A stretch of DNA of 64,000 bases from Palsa-744 sp036498265 (GTDB lineage Bacteria; Actinomycetota; Thermoleophilia; Solirubrobacterales; Solirubrobacteraceae), in the NCBI GenBank assembly GCA_036498265.1, contig DASYFT010000018.1, positions 186,001 through 250,000 on the forward strand, in the 5' to 3' direction. Below the pieces are notes generated by a model. The model did no database searches, was not told the DNA's origin, and saw nothing but the letters and a program-made list of their open reading frames with translations. Position numbers and translations under genes: made by a program. Position 1 is the stretch's first letter. The number at the start of each line of letters is the position of its first letter. Shown in pieces: positions 52,938 through 60,950 of this stretch.

Positions 52938-53861
52938 TTACGAGACGGCGAGCGTCCGCGCCGTCTCGTAGACGGACACGAAGCGGCTGTAGTTCTCGGC
53001 GATCCGGCGTGCGGCGGCCCCACGACCGAGCCCACCGTCGACGAAGGCCTTCAGTGGGTCCCACCAGATGGAGCGACCGATCGCGAAGCCGATGAAGCCA
53101 TCGACCGGTGCGGCGGCCTGGAGCCACTGGTCGACCTTCGCGTCGTCGGCGCCACGGCCGAGCACGAGACAGGCGACCCGGTCGCGGCCGCCGCTGCGGG
53201 CCTGCTTCACCAGCATCTCGCAGTCCGAGCGCTCGTCGACCCCCTCGATCTTCCAGATGTCGACCTCGACACCGGCGTCCTGGGTCTCCGCGATCGTGCG
53301 TCGCATCAGCTCGGGGCGAAGCTCCGTTTCGTAGCGGTCCTGGTCGCCACCGACAGCCTCGAGCTGCGCCGGCTCTGCCGGCACGAGGAACTCGAACAGG
53401 AACTTGCGCTCGTGGTCCTTCAGCCAGTCGGAGAGGACCCTCAACTTGCGCAGCTGCCCTGCGTTCTCCTCCGCGTCGCCCTCGGGGTTGTAGCGGACGA
53501 GGACCTTGGTGAAGTCGGGCTCGAAGTCGAGGATGTGCCGCCCGAAGTCCTCGCCGTATTGGAAGTCGAAGGTCGCCTGGCCCGAGCGCTCGGCGGGCAT
53601 CGCCAGCCTGAGGCCCGCCTGCCGGGCCTCGGCGGGAACGGTGGAGCCGAACTGCTCGTCGACGAGCACCCCCGTCACGGCCGGCTCCGCGCCGGCCGCC
53701 ACGGCTTGCAGGACGCCCTCGAAGATCAGGTGCTTGGCGTCGGCGATCCTCTCAGCCTGCACTGGGTCGGGCTCGCCCTCGATCCCGAAGAACTTCTTCT
53801 GGAACGACCCGCGATGGTCGAAGGCGAGGATGTAGAGCTTGCCGTCGTATCCGTCGCTCAC
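52938..53861 (-). CDS. DUF2090-family aldolase (IolC C-terminal-like)
   Basis: A 307-residue TIM-barrel protein. It begins KLYILAFDHRGSFQKKFFG, typical of DUF2090, the aldolase half of some IolC (5-dehydro-2-deoxygluconokinase) fusions, which cleaves 2-deoxy-5-keto-gluconate 6-phosphate. VLVDEQFGSTV, FTKVLVRYNPEGD, VDIWKIEGVDE and FAIGRSIWWDPL are further conserved stretches. No kinase domain is attached. The GTG overlaps the SDR stop (GTGA). It is the last gene of the creatininase-SDR-aldolase operon. Confidence 0.85.
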   Translation of the reverse strand: MSDGYDGKLYILAFDHRGSFQKKFFGIEGEPDPVQAERIADAKHLIFEGVLQAVAAGAEPAVTGVLVDEQFGSTVPAEARQAGLRLAMPAERSGQATFDFQYGEDFGRHILDFEPDFTKVLVRYNPEGDAEENAGQLRKLRVLSDWLKDHERKFLFEFLVPAEPAQLEAVGGDQDRYETELRPELMRRTIAETQDAGVEVDIWKIEGVDERSDCEMLVKQARSGGRDRVACLVLGRGADDAKVDQWLQAAAPVDGFIGFAIGRSIWWDPLKAFVDGGLGRGAAARRIAENYSRFVSVYETARTLAVS

Positions 53862-54634
53862 TCCATCACCATGCCGCCGGTGATGTTGATGGCCTGGCCC
53901 GTCATCTCGCTCGAGTCCTCCGAGGCCAGGAAGAGGACCACCCGGGCGATGTGCTCGGGCTCCTGAAAGCGGCCCATCGGGATGCCCGACATCCAGCGCT
54001 CCTTGATCGACTCCTTGGACTCGCCGGTCATTTCTTCCTCCCAGACGTACTCGCGGTCCATCATCTCGGTGTTGACGATGCCGGGGCACACGCAGTTGAT
54101 CCGGATGGTCGGTGCCACTTCGAGCGCGACACCCTTGCTGAGGAGGATCACGGCGGCCTTGGAGGCGCAGTAGTGGGCGAACAGCTTGTAGCCGCGCTTG
54201 CCTGCCTGCGATGCGACGTTGACGATGTTGCCCTTGCCCCGCTCCAGCATGCCGGGAATGACGTTCTTGACGCACAGGAAGACGCCCTTGGCGTTGACGT
54301 CCATCACGAAGTCCCAGTCCTTCTCCGAGACGTCGGTGATCTTGTCCATCGTGATCACGCCGGCGTTGTTGACGAGGACGTCAACGCCGCCGAGCGTCTC
54401 CTCAGCCCGCGCGATCATGTCCTTGACCTCCTGCTCCTTGGTGACGTCGCACGCGACGCTCGTCACCTTTCCGCCGGCGGAGAGCTCTGACGCGGTGTTG
54501 GCAACCCGGTCGCCGTTGATGTCGGCGATCACGACCTCGGCCCCCTCGCCGAGGAACGCCTCTGCGATCGCGCGCCCCATCCCCGCGGCGCCTCCCGTGA
54601 CCAGCACGCCGGCACCGTCGAATCTGCCTGCCAT
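53858..54634 (-). CDS. SDR-family dehydrogenase/reductase
   Basis: A 258-residue classical SDR; the ATG at 54634 is chosen over a GTG at 54640 because AGGGGAG lies 5 nt before it. Motifs: VLVTGGAAGMGRAIAEAF, DVLVNNAG, Ser in NVASQAG and catalytic HYCASKAA; VADIN suggests NAD preference. Close in pattern to sorbitol/gluconate 5-dehydrogenases. In context it may reduce the linear keto-acid made by the hydrolase or oxidise a polyol. Confidence 0.9.
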   Translation of the reverse strand: MAGRFDGAGVLVTGGAAGMGRAIAEAFLGEGAEVVIADINGDRVANTASELSAGGKVTSVACDVTKEQEVKDMIARAEETLGGVDVLVNNAGVITMDKITDVSEKDWDFVMDVNAKGVFLCVKNVIPGMLERGKGNIVNVASQAGKRGYKLFAHYCASKAAVILLSKGVALEVAPTIRINCVCPGIVNTEMMDREYVWEEEMTGESKESIKERWMSGIPMGRFQEPEHIARVVLFLASEDSSEMTGQAINITGGMVME

Positions 54635-54648
54635 ATCCACTCCCCTCT

Positions 54649-55515
54649 CTATGCCTTCAGCACGTACTCGCGCTGCTTGATCTGAACCGGGATCTTGCGT
54701 ATCTCCTCGAGCGCCTCGGCCAGGTATGTGGAGAAGCGGTCGAAGATCTCCTCGCCCTTGGCGGCGGTCGCGCGTTTCGGGTTGCCGATGACGCCCCGCG
54801 GCGCGAACTCGTTGTGCTCCATCGGGAAGTAGAAGTACTCGTAGCCCTTGAAGGCGGCATCGGCGGCGCCGTCTTCCTTGGCGAACGCGTCCGGCATCCA
54901 GTCGGGCGCGTGCGCGCGGGTGTCGACCGCCCGATCCATGATCACGTTGGCGCCGTCGTAGGCCATCATGATCGAGGTCTCCTGCTCGCTGGCGTGCCAG
55001 CCGGGGGTCTCCTCCGGCGTGTTCTCCATGATGTCCTCGATCAGGCCCAGGTAGCGCTCTCCGTAGGGCTTGAACATGGCCACGAGGGCGCCCGTCTCGT
55101 AGCGGAGGTTGCGGAACACGGGGTCGGTGACCTTCGTGTTGGAGGTGTGACCGTTGACGAAGATCAGCCGGTTGAACCCGTGGTGGATCAGGCAGCGCGC
55201 GGTGTCGTGGAGGATCGCGAGCAGGGTGGTGGAGCGCATCGTGATCGTGCCCATGCCGCGCTCGGGCTCGCGCAGGTGGTGGGGTGAGTAGCCGCTCCAG
55301 ATCGGTGGCGCAACGAGCGTGTCCGCCTTCTCGGCGGCGCGCCGGGAGACCTCCATCGCGTTGTAGATGTCGGTTCCGAGCGGCATGTGGTCGCCGTGCA
55401 TCTCGCAGGCGCCAAGCGGGATCAGGATCGTGTCGTCCCGCTCGAGGTGGGCCCGGACGTCCGGCGGCGCCAGGTCGAGGAGGAGGCGTGAGTGCGGCTG
55501 GCCGTTCGCGGACAT
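54649..55515 (-). CDS. Creatininase-family hydrolase (possible 3-dehydro-scyllo-inosose hydrolase, IolN-like)
   Basis: A 288-residue zinc-dependent amidohydrolase-type enzyme. Family motifs: IPLGACEMHGDHMPLGTD (metal ligands Glu, His, Asp), IFVNGHTSNTK, and WHASEQETSIMM. Creatininase-family members open cyclic amides, and the Thermotoga inositol pathway uses a ring-opening hydrolase (IolN) that I recall as belonging to this family. The IolM-like dehydrogenase 850 nt upstream makes that role attractive. It leads a three-gene operon preceded by a compact inverted repeat (55568-55589). Confidence 0.82.
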   Translation of the reverse strand: MSANGQPHSRLLLDLAPPDVRAHLERDDTILIPLGACEMHGDHMPLGTDIYNAMEVSRRAAEKADTLVAPPIWSGYSPHHLREPERGMGTITMRSTTLLAILHDTARCLIHHGFNRLIFVNGHTSNTKVTDPVFRNLRYETGALVAMFKPYGERYLGLIEDIMENTPEETPGWHASEQETSIMMAYDGANVIMDRAVDTRAHAPDWMPDAFAKEDGAADAAFKGYEYFYFPMEHNEFAPRGVIGNPKRATAAKGEEIFDRFSTYLAEALEEIRKIPVQIKQREYVLKA

Positions 55516-55567
55516 GTACGTGGCTATCCCCTTGAAGTCGGTTTGTGTCGGCAGGCTACCGACCGAG

Positions 55568-55589
55568 CGTTCGTGATATCGAACGATAT
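55568..55589. promoter_or_regulatory. Compact double inverted repeat, putative XRE-cupin operator A
   Basis: CGTTCG-TGATAT-CGAACG (55568-55585) overlaps ATATCG-AA-CGATAT (55576-55589), an AT-rich patch in a GC-rich setting, 53 nt upstream of the creatininase ATG. It shares GTTCG...T.TCG.AC with the repeat at 58474. Confidence 0.6.
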
Positions 55590-55644
55590 TGGCCAGGAAT
55601 GCCCGACGCGGCGGGCCACACCGTACACGCTGCCGCGACGCGGG

Positions 55645-56271
55645 TCAAGCATCCGGGGGCACGGCGGCGGGCCAGAACAGCTTCGGCGTGTTGATCCAGA
55701 TGTACTCGGTCGGGCCATCCGCGACGTTCTCCATTCGGTGCGGGATCGTGCTGGGGAAGCCGATCGAGTCTCCGGGATCGAGGAAGTGGATCTCGTCGCC
55801 GACCCACACCTTCAGACGCCCGGTGAGCACCATCCCCCACTCCTCGCCTTCGTGCGAGATCGCGTCGCCCAGCGAGGCGCCGACGTCGTAGCGGCCGTAT
55901 ACAGCCTCGATGGCCTCGGAGTCCGGCGGCGAGGCCAGTTCGAAGCGCACCCCCGCGGTGTCGATGGCTCTCCGCGCCGCGTGGCCGCCGGGTGCGCCGT
56001 CACCGCCGATCACGTCGCGCTGCGTCGCCGAGACGACCCTGCCCGTCAGGTCCTTGGTCTCAGTGAAGAAGAACGCGAGGGTCGTGCCGAGGGCGCCCGA
56101 TAGGGCCTTCAGAGTCGAGATCGACGGCTCCACACGGCCCCGCTCGATGTCGCTCACGAGCGACGCCGAGACGCCGGCGCTCTCGGCGAGCCGGCGGAGG
56201 CTGTAGCGGTGCTGCTTGCGCAGGTTCTGCAACCGCGCTCCGATCACGGTCTCGGCTCTCCCGGCGCTCAC
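55645..56271 (-). CDS. XRE-family regulator with cupin domain (copy 1)
   Basis: A 208-residue regulator from the GTG at 56271; the frame is open further upstream but without ribosome site or homology. HTH: IGARLQNLRKQHRYSLRRLA, then SASLVSDIERGRVEPSISTL. The C-terminal cupin (about 110-205) has EGEEWGMVLTGRLKVWVGDE and PHRMENVADGPTEYIWI. Such PuuR/HipB-like regulators sense small ligands in the cupin. It follows the zinc dehydrogenase by 94 nt and precedes the creatininase operon. Nearly identical in its cupin to the copy at 58630. Confidence 0.9.
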   Translation of the reverse strand: MSAGRAETVIGARLQNLRKQHRYSLRRLAESAGVSASLVSDIERGRVEPSISTLKALSGALGTTLAFFFTETKDLTGRVVSATQRDVIGGDGAPGGHAARRAIDTAGVRFELASPPDSEAIEAVYGRYDVGASLGDAISHEGEEWGMVLTGRLKVWVGDEIHFLDPGDSIGFPSTIPHRMENVADGPTEYIWINTPKLFWPAAVPPDA

Positions 56272-56365
56272 GCGTCCACCGCCGATCCGGACAGGTGCGG
56301 CCGTGCGCCACCCGACGGGCGCGGGGGCACGCGGGGGCCGGGCCTGCCGGAGGCGTCCTCCGTGA

Positions 56366-57529
56366 TCAGAGCTCCGACTTGACCAGGATCTTGCCGTCGA
56401 TGCGTGATTTCGTCTCGTCGATCGCGTTGACGAGCTCCTCGAGCGGGAACCGCCGGGTGATCGCATGGTGCATGTCGATCTGACCCGAGGCCATCAGCTT
56501 GATGACGTTCGGGAAGTCCCACGAGCCCGAGTGCCCGACCGTGCCGTAGACGGATGCGGCCTTCAGCTGGTGCTCGATGAAGTTCAGCTCCACCGGACGC
56601 GGATCCATGCCGACGATCGCGACCTTGCCGCCGATGCCGAGGGCGCCCTCGATGCTGCCCATCACGGCCGGGAAGTTGCCGGTGCACTCGACCGCCATAG
56701 CGACCCCGTCGCCCTTCGTCTCCTCGGCGACGATCCCGATCGGGTCCTCCTGGAGCGGGTTGACGAGGTGCGTTGCCCCCAGCTTGCCGGCGAGCTCGCG
56801 CCGCTCGTCGAGCGGCTCGAAGCAGAAGACCTTGGAGGCACCGGCCGCTCTCGCGAGCGCGACGGCCGCAAGGCCGATCGGTCCGCCGCCGTAGACCGCC
56901 ACCGCGCCGCCAGGCAGGAACCCGCCGGCGCGGGTGAACATCCCCTCGTAGGCGACGCTCACGGGCTCGGTCATCGAACCGACCTCGAGCGCGGTCGTCT
57001 CGTCGCCGTAGCGCTCGAGCACGCCGTTCAGCGACCAGCAGTACTTCGCGTTCACGCGGGCGTACTCGGCGAAGCCGCCGTTGATCGTGAAGCCGAGGTC
57101 CTCGATGTAGCGGCACTGGTTCCAGTAGCCGCCGCGGCATGCGTCGCACTCGCCGCACCATTGGATCTCCTCGGCTGAGACGAGGTCGCCGATCTCGAAC
57201 TCGGTGACCGCGCTGCCCACCGCGACGACCGTCCCCGAGAACTCGTGTCCTGTGACCACAGGGGTGGCGAGGTGATAGGGCAGGATCAGATAGCCGTCCT
57301 CGTCGGTTTCGAACATGTGCACGTCGGAGCCGCAGATCCCGCAGGCGCCGACCTTGAGGATCAGCTCGCGGGGCGCCGGGTCGGTCGGATCGTCGAGGGT
57401 CTCGAGGCTCGCCGACGGGTTGCGGTAGACCTGGTTCGCGTTGACGGCCCAGCGGCGCCGCTCGTGATCCGGGTCGACCGTGATGCCGGGGCGCGGCGCC
57501 CATTCGGCGTTCAGGACAACGGCCTTCAT
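56366..57529 (-). CDS. Zinc-dependent dehydrogenase, scyllo-inosose 3-dehydrogenase (IolM)-like
   Basis: A 387-residue medium-chain dehydrogenase. Catalytic zinc site: GACGICGSDVHM and TGHEFSG; structural zinc: WCGECDACRGGYWNQC (four Cys). Cofactor site: VYGGGPIGLAAVALARAAGA. The long N-terminal lead (MKAVVLNAEWAPRPG, VYRNPSASLETL), TDEDGYLILP and the NAKYCWSLNG segment match, from memory, the Thermotoga IolM that oxidises scyllo-inosose to a diketo-inositol. It lies 31 nt after the LsrF-like aldolase gene. IolM is the best reading, but other cyclitols are possible. Confidence 0.85.
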   Translation of the reverse strand: MKAVVLNAEWAPRPGITVDPDHERRRWAVNANQVYRNPSASLETLDDPTDPAPRELILKVGACGICGSDVHMFETDEDGYLILPYHLATPVVTGHEFSGTVVAVGSAVTEFEIGDLVSAEEIQWCGECDACRGGYWNQCRYIEDLGFTINGGFAEYARVNAKYCWSLNGVLERYGDETTALEVGSMTEPVSVAYEGMFTRAGGFLPGGAVAVYGGGPIGLAAVALARAAGASKVFCFEPLDERRELAGKLGATHLVNPLQEDPIGIVAEETKGDGVAMAVECTGNFPAVMGSIEGALGIGGKVAIVGMDPRPVELNFIEHQLKAASVYGTVGHSGSWDFPNVIKLMASGQIDMHHAITRRFPLEELVNAIDETKSRIDGKILVKSEL

Positions 57530-57560
57530 CGCTCGCTCCTCCTCTGGTCGCTCGGCTCGC

Positions 57561-58400
57561 TCAAGCGGCCGTGGTGGTCTTGGGCAGGTGGGCTTCGAGC
57601 GCCCCCTCGGGCGACTCGGCTCCCCGGACGACCGCGGAGAGCGCCGCTGTCATCGCAGCCGGGTCCTCGTGCTGGAAGATGTTCCGGCCGACTGAGCAGC
57701 CGATCGCCCCGGCGATGCGGGCCTCGGCGACCTTCTGCAGCAGGTCGAGATCCGATTCGCGGGATCCTCCCGCGACGACGACGGGCACGGAGACCGCGTC
57801 GACGATCTCGGCGAACTGCTCGCCCGATCCGGGCCAGTTGCTCTTGACGATGTCGGCGCCGAGCTCGGCGCAGAGGCGGGCGCTCCGCTTGAGGTACGGC
57901 AGGCCCCACTCGGTCGCGTAGTCCTCGCCCGCGTCGTGGTAGGCGTTGGGGAACTCGGCCTCCGCGATGTAGGGCATGCCCAGCCGTGCGCAGGCTTCTC
58001 CGATCTGGGCGGTGAGCGAGATCACGTCGGGCTCGTTCTCCGGCGCGAACGGGATCATCGCCACCACGCCGTCGACGCCCAGCTCGGCGCAGTGCTCGAC
58101 GGTGGCGATCAGCCGCTCCTGGTGGCGCGTGCCGCCGCGCGAGGCCGTGGAGGTGATCTTGGCGACGATCGCCAGCTCGGGAGATTCCGCGATGACCGAA
58201 GCGAGCGAGTGGATCAGGCCGGGTGCGATGAAGATGCAGTCGGCGCCGCCCCTGCGGGCCGCCTCGAGCTGCTCCGATGGGTTCTCGAGCCCGCGCAGCA
58301 CCTCGGGCGAGCTGGTGCCGTGCGAGAACGCGAACATCAGGGTTGACTGGGTGGCGGGCTCGATGATGCGCCGCATCCGCAGCGCCTTTCCGGTCGACAT
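57561..58400 (-). CDS. Class I aldolase of the DeoC/LsrF/FbaB type
   Basis: A 279-residue TIM-barrel aldolase (AGGAG 6 nt before the ATG). The Schiff-base lysine is in GADIVKSNWPG; ISxVVVAGGS-like VPVVVAGGSRESD and AGAIGCSVGRNIFQ bind phosphate. LMFAFSHGTSS stands where relatives have a DHG motif, so an active-site Asp appears replaced by Ser. It probably cleaves or forms a phosphorylated keto-sugar. It heads the aldolase-IolM-like-regulator operon, with an inverted repeat 74 nt upstream. Confidence 0.83.
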   Translation of the reverse strand: MSTGKALRMRRIIEPATQSTLMFAFSHGTSSPEVLRGLENPSEQLEAARRGGADCIFIAPGLIHSLASVIAESPELAIVAKITSTASRGGTRHQERLIATVEHCAELGVDGVVAMIPFAPENEPDVISLTAQIGEACARLGMPYIAEAEFPNAYHDAGEDYATEWGLPYLKRSARLCAELGADIVKSNWPGSGEQFAEIVDAVSVPVVVAGGSRESDLDLLQKVAEARIAGAIGCSVGRNIFQHEDPAAMTAALSAVVRGAESPEGALEAHLPKTTTAA

Positions 58401-58460
58401 CGGTTCTCCTATCTCGGACTCTCTACGCTTCGGCGGCCGCAGCGGCGGACCCGACCCCTC

Positions 58461-58507
58461 GGAACGGCGTGTGTGTTCGATGTCTCGGACAAACGCGGCG
58501 CCGTTCC
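58461..58507. promoter_or_regulatory. Nested inverted repeats, putative XRE-cupin operator B
   Basis: TGTTCGA-TGTC-TCGGACA (58474-58491, one mismatch) lies between 9-bp arms GGAACGGCG (58461-58469) and CGCCGTTCC (58499-58507). It is 61-107 nt upstream of the aldolase ATG. The inner repeat shares GTTCG...T.TCG.AC with operator A at 55568. Confidence 0.55.
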
Positions 58508-58629
58508 ATCGTCGTGCACGTCGCTACCGTACATGATCCCCGTGAGGGGTGCAACTCATCCGGTATACCCGGGCCTTTCGCGTTGCGGGGATGCCGTATG
58601 TCCGGCCACGCCGGTCGCGAGGCTGGAGG

Positions 58630-59292
58630 CTAGAAGCTCTTGGGGGTATCTATCCAGATGTACTCGGTGGGTCCGTCCGCCACGTTCTCCATGCGGTGCG
58701 GTGTCGTGCTCGGAAACCAGATCGAGTCGCCCGGGTCCAGGAAGTGGATCTCGTCGCCGACCCACACCTTCAGCCTTCCCTGGAGCACCATGCCCCACTC
58801 CTCGCCTGCGTGGGTGACCGGCTCGTCGCCGAGCGAGGCGCCGACCTCATAGCGCCCGAAGATTGCCTCGATCTTCTCTGCCTGCTCCGGCGAGGCCAGC
58901 TCGAAGCGGATGCCGCTGGTCTGGATCGCAGAGCGAAGCTCGCCGGTTGCGTCGTCCAGGCCGCGCAGGACCACGCGCTCGCCGGCGCGCACGACCCGGC
59001 CCGTCTGCTTGGCCGGCTCGGAGAAGAAGTAGGTGAGCGTCGTGCCGAGCGCGTCGGACACGCGCTTGAGGGTCGAGATCGAGGGCTCGACCTTGCCGCG
59101 CTCCACGTCACTGATCAGCGAGGCCGAGACGCCGGCGCGGTCTGCCAGTTTGCGGATGCTGTAGCGATGCTCTCTGCGCAGCGCCGCGAGTCGCTCGCCG
59201 ATCGAAGGGGCATCGCCGTCCGCGATCACAGTCGTAGTCCCGCCACGGCCGGCCCTCGCCTCCCGACTCGATGAACCCTGCGAGCGCGCCAT
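58630..59292 (-). CDS. XRE-family regulator with cupin domain (copy 2)
   Basis: A 220-residue regulator with a strong ribosome site (AAGGAGGA) before the ATG. HTH: IGERLAALRREHRYSIRKLA and SASLISDVERGKVEPSISTL; cupin: AGEEWGMVLQGRLKVWVGDE, then PHRMENVADGPTEYIWI. The last 45 residues are almost identical to copy 1 (55645), so the pair arose by duplication. It starts 11 nt after the GMC dehydrogenase stop and is probably co-transcribed with it. Confidence 0.91.
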   Translation of the reverse strand: MARSQGSSSREARAGRGGTTTVIADGDAPSIGERLAALRREHRYSIRKLADRAGVSASLISDVERGKVEPSISTLKRVSDALGTTLTYFFSEPAKQTGRVVRAGERVVLRGLDDATGELRSAIQTSGIRFELASPEQAEKIEAIFGRYEVGASLGDEPVTHAGEEWGMVLQGRLKVWVGDEIHFLDPGDSIWFPSTTPHRMENVADGPTEYIWIDTPKSF

Positions 59293-59303
59293 GGTCCTCC
59301 TTC

Positions 59304-60860
59304 TCAGTTGTCCGGTCGCATTCCGCTTTGCCCGGCGATGGAACCGCCAGTAAGGCTACCTGCCAGCTTCTCGCCGAACATGATCGCCGGTGCGTTCGTG
59401 TTGCCACCTACGAGCGTCGGCATGATCGAGGTGTCGCACACGCGCACGCCGCCCACCCCGAGCACGCGCATCTGCGAATCGACCACCGAGCCCATCGCGC
59501 AGGTACCGGCGGGGTGGTAGAAGGAGAACGTGCTGCGACGCATGTACTCGTCGATCGCCGAGTCGCTGTCCCCGGATGGGACGCCGGCGGCGCGCGCACC
59601 CTCCGAGTCGCCGAGAACCGCCGAGAGGCTGGGCTGCGAGGCGATCTGGAGTGCCATCCGGACGCCGGCCCGGAGAACGGCGACGTCCGACTCCTCGCCC
59701 AGGAAGTTGTGCAGGATCCGCGGCTTGGCCTGCGGCAGGCTCGAGCGCAGCCGCACCCAGCCTCGGCTGCGCGGGCGCGTGACGTAGGGACCGAAGGAGA
59801 GGGCGCGCGCCGCGCCGGTCGAGGCGCCCTCGTCGGCGAAGCTCCCGACCGCAGCATGGAACTGGAGGTCTGGCTCGCGCAGGCCCGGACGGCTGTGCGC
59901 GAATCCGCCCACCTCGACCCAGGCGTCGGGATCCGAGCCCCCCGTCTCCGCGGATACCGGATAGGTCAGGAAGCAGCCTGGGTGATCCTGGAGGTTGGCG
60001 CCGACGTCGGGGTTGTCGATCCGGACCTCGATCCCCATCTGCCGCAGATGCTCGGCCGGCCCTATTCCCGACAGCATCAGCAGCTGCGGCGAGAGGTAGG
60101 CACCCGCGCAGAGGACCGTCTCCCTTGCGCAGGCGATGACCCGCTTCTCGCCGCAGTGCTCCACTTCGACCCCCGCGACGCGAACGCCGTCCCAGACGAG
60201 CCGGAGCGCGTGGGTGCACGTGTGCACGCTCAGGTTGGGACGGTGGAGGTTGGGGTGGATGAAGGCGGCCGCGGCGCTGCACCTGACGCCACCGTGCTGG
60301 TTTGCCTGGTAGACGCCCATGCCTTCCTGGTCCGGTCCGTTGACGTCCGCGTTCGCGGGATGCCCGGCTTCACCGGCAGCTGCCAGCCAACGCTCCAGCA
60401 GCGGCGGTGGCTGCAAGTCCTCGACGCGCAGTGGGCCGCCGGCGCCGTGATACGGCCCTCCTCCGCGCGAGTTGTCCTCGGAGCGCATGAACAGCGGCAG
60501 CACCTCGGCGAACGACCAGCCCTCGTGGCCGGCCGCAGCCCAGCCGTCGTAGTCGGCCGCGCAGCCGCGGACGTAGAGCATGGTGTTCATCGAGCTTGTC
60601 CCGCCGAGGACCCTGCCGCGGGGAAGGTACGAGCGCCGGCCGCACAGCGCCGGCTCGGGCTCCGTCTGGAGATCCCAGTCGAAGGACGACTTCTGCTGCT
60701 CCCAGAAGCGCGCGGGGACGCGGAAGACGGGGTCGATGTCCATCGGCCCCGCCTCGACGAGGGCGACGGAGACTCCCGGCTGCTCGCTCAGCCGCCCCGC
60801 AAGCGTGCAGCCGGCCGAGCCGCCGCCGACTACGACGTAGTGGTATTCCTCAGCTGCCAT
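59304..60860 (-). CDS. GMC-family oxidoreductase (choline-dehydrogenase-like)
   Basis: A 518-residue FAD alcohol dehydrogenase/oxidase. FAD site YVVVGGGSAGCTLAGRLSE at residue 8; GMC signature 1 around YLPRGRVLGGTSSMNTMLYV; catalytic His in FYHPAGTCAMGSVVD; C-terminal VGGNTNAPAIMFGEK. It resembles choline dehydrogenases and other actinobacterial alcohol dehydrogenases. In this locus it could perform the first oxidation of the imported polyol, the role of the absent IolG. It is the second GMC protein in the window, unrelated in operon to the first. Confidence 0.9.
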   Translation of the reverse strand: MAAEEYHYVVVGGGSAGCTLAGRLSEQPGVSVALVEAGPMDIDPVFRVPARFWEQQKSSFDWDLQTEPEPALCGRRSYLPRGRVLGGTSSMNTMLYVRGCAADYDGWAAAGHEGWSFAEVLPLFMRSEDNSRGGGPYHGAGGPLRVEDLQPPPLLERWLAAAGEAGHPANADVNGPDQEGMGVYQANQHGGVRCSAAAAFIHPNLHRPNLSVHTCTHALRLVWDGVRVAGVEVEHCGEKRVIACARETVLCAGAYLSPQLLMLSGIGPAEHLRQMGIEVRIDNPDVGANLQDHPGCFLTYPVSAETGGSDPDAWVEVGGFAHSRPGLREPDLQFHAAVGSFADEGASTGAARALSFGPYVTRPRSRGWVRLRSSLPQAKPRILHNFLGEESDVAVLRAGVRMALQIASQPSLSAVLGDSEGARAAGVPSGDSDSAIDEYMRRSTFSFYHPAGTCAMGSVVDSQMRVLGVGGVRVCDTSIMPTLVGGNTNAPAIMFGEKLAGSLTGGSIAGQSGMRPDN

Positions 60861-60897
60861 TCGTCACGCGTTGGCGAATTCATGGCCCGCTGGCCGC

Positions 60898-60925
60898 GCG
60901 CGGTGGGGCCGGAGCCCCACCGCGC
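60898..60925. terminator. Perfect 12-bp hairpin between transporter and GMC genes
   Basis: GCGCGGTGGGGC-CGGA-GCCCCACCGCGC, a 12-bp perfect stem with a tetraloop, 26 nt after the solute-binding-protein stop (minus strand). No U-tract. It probably terminates or attenuates the transporter message before the GMC gene. Confidence 0.7.
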
Positions 60926-60950
60926 CGCGCGGCGGCGAACGGAGCTCGGC

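Noticed and set aside
56272..56466. N-terminal extension of XRE-cupin copy 1
   Set aside because: The extra 65 codons are Ser/Arg-rich with no homology to copy 2; the GTG at 56271 gives a normal protein start.
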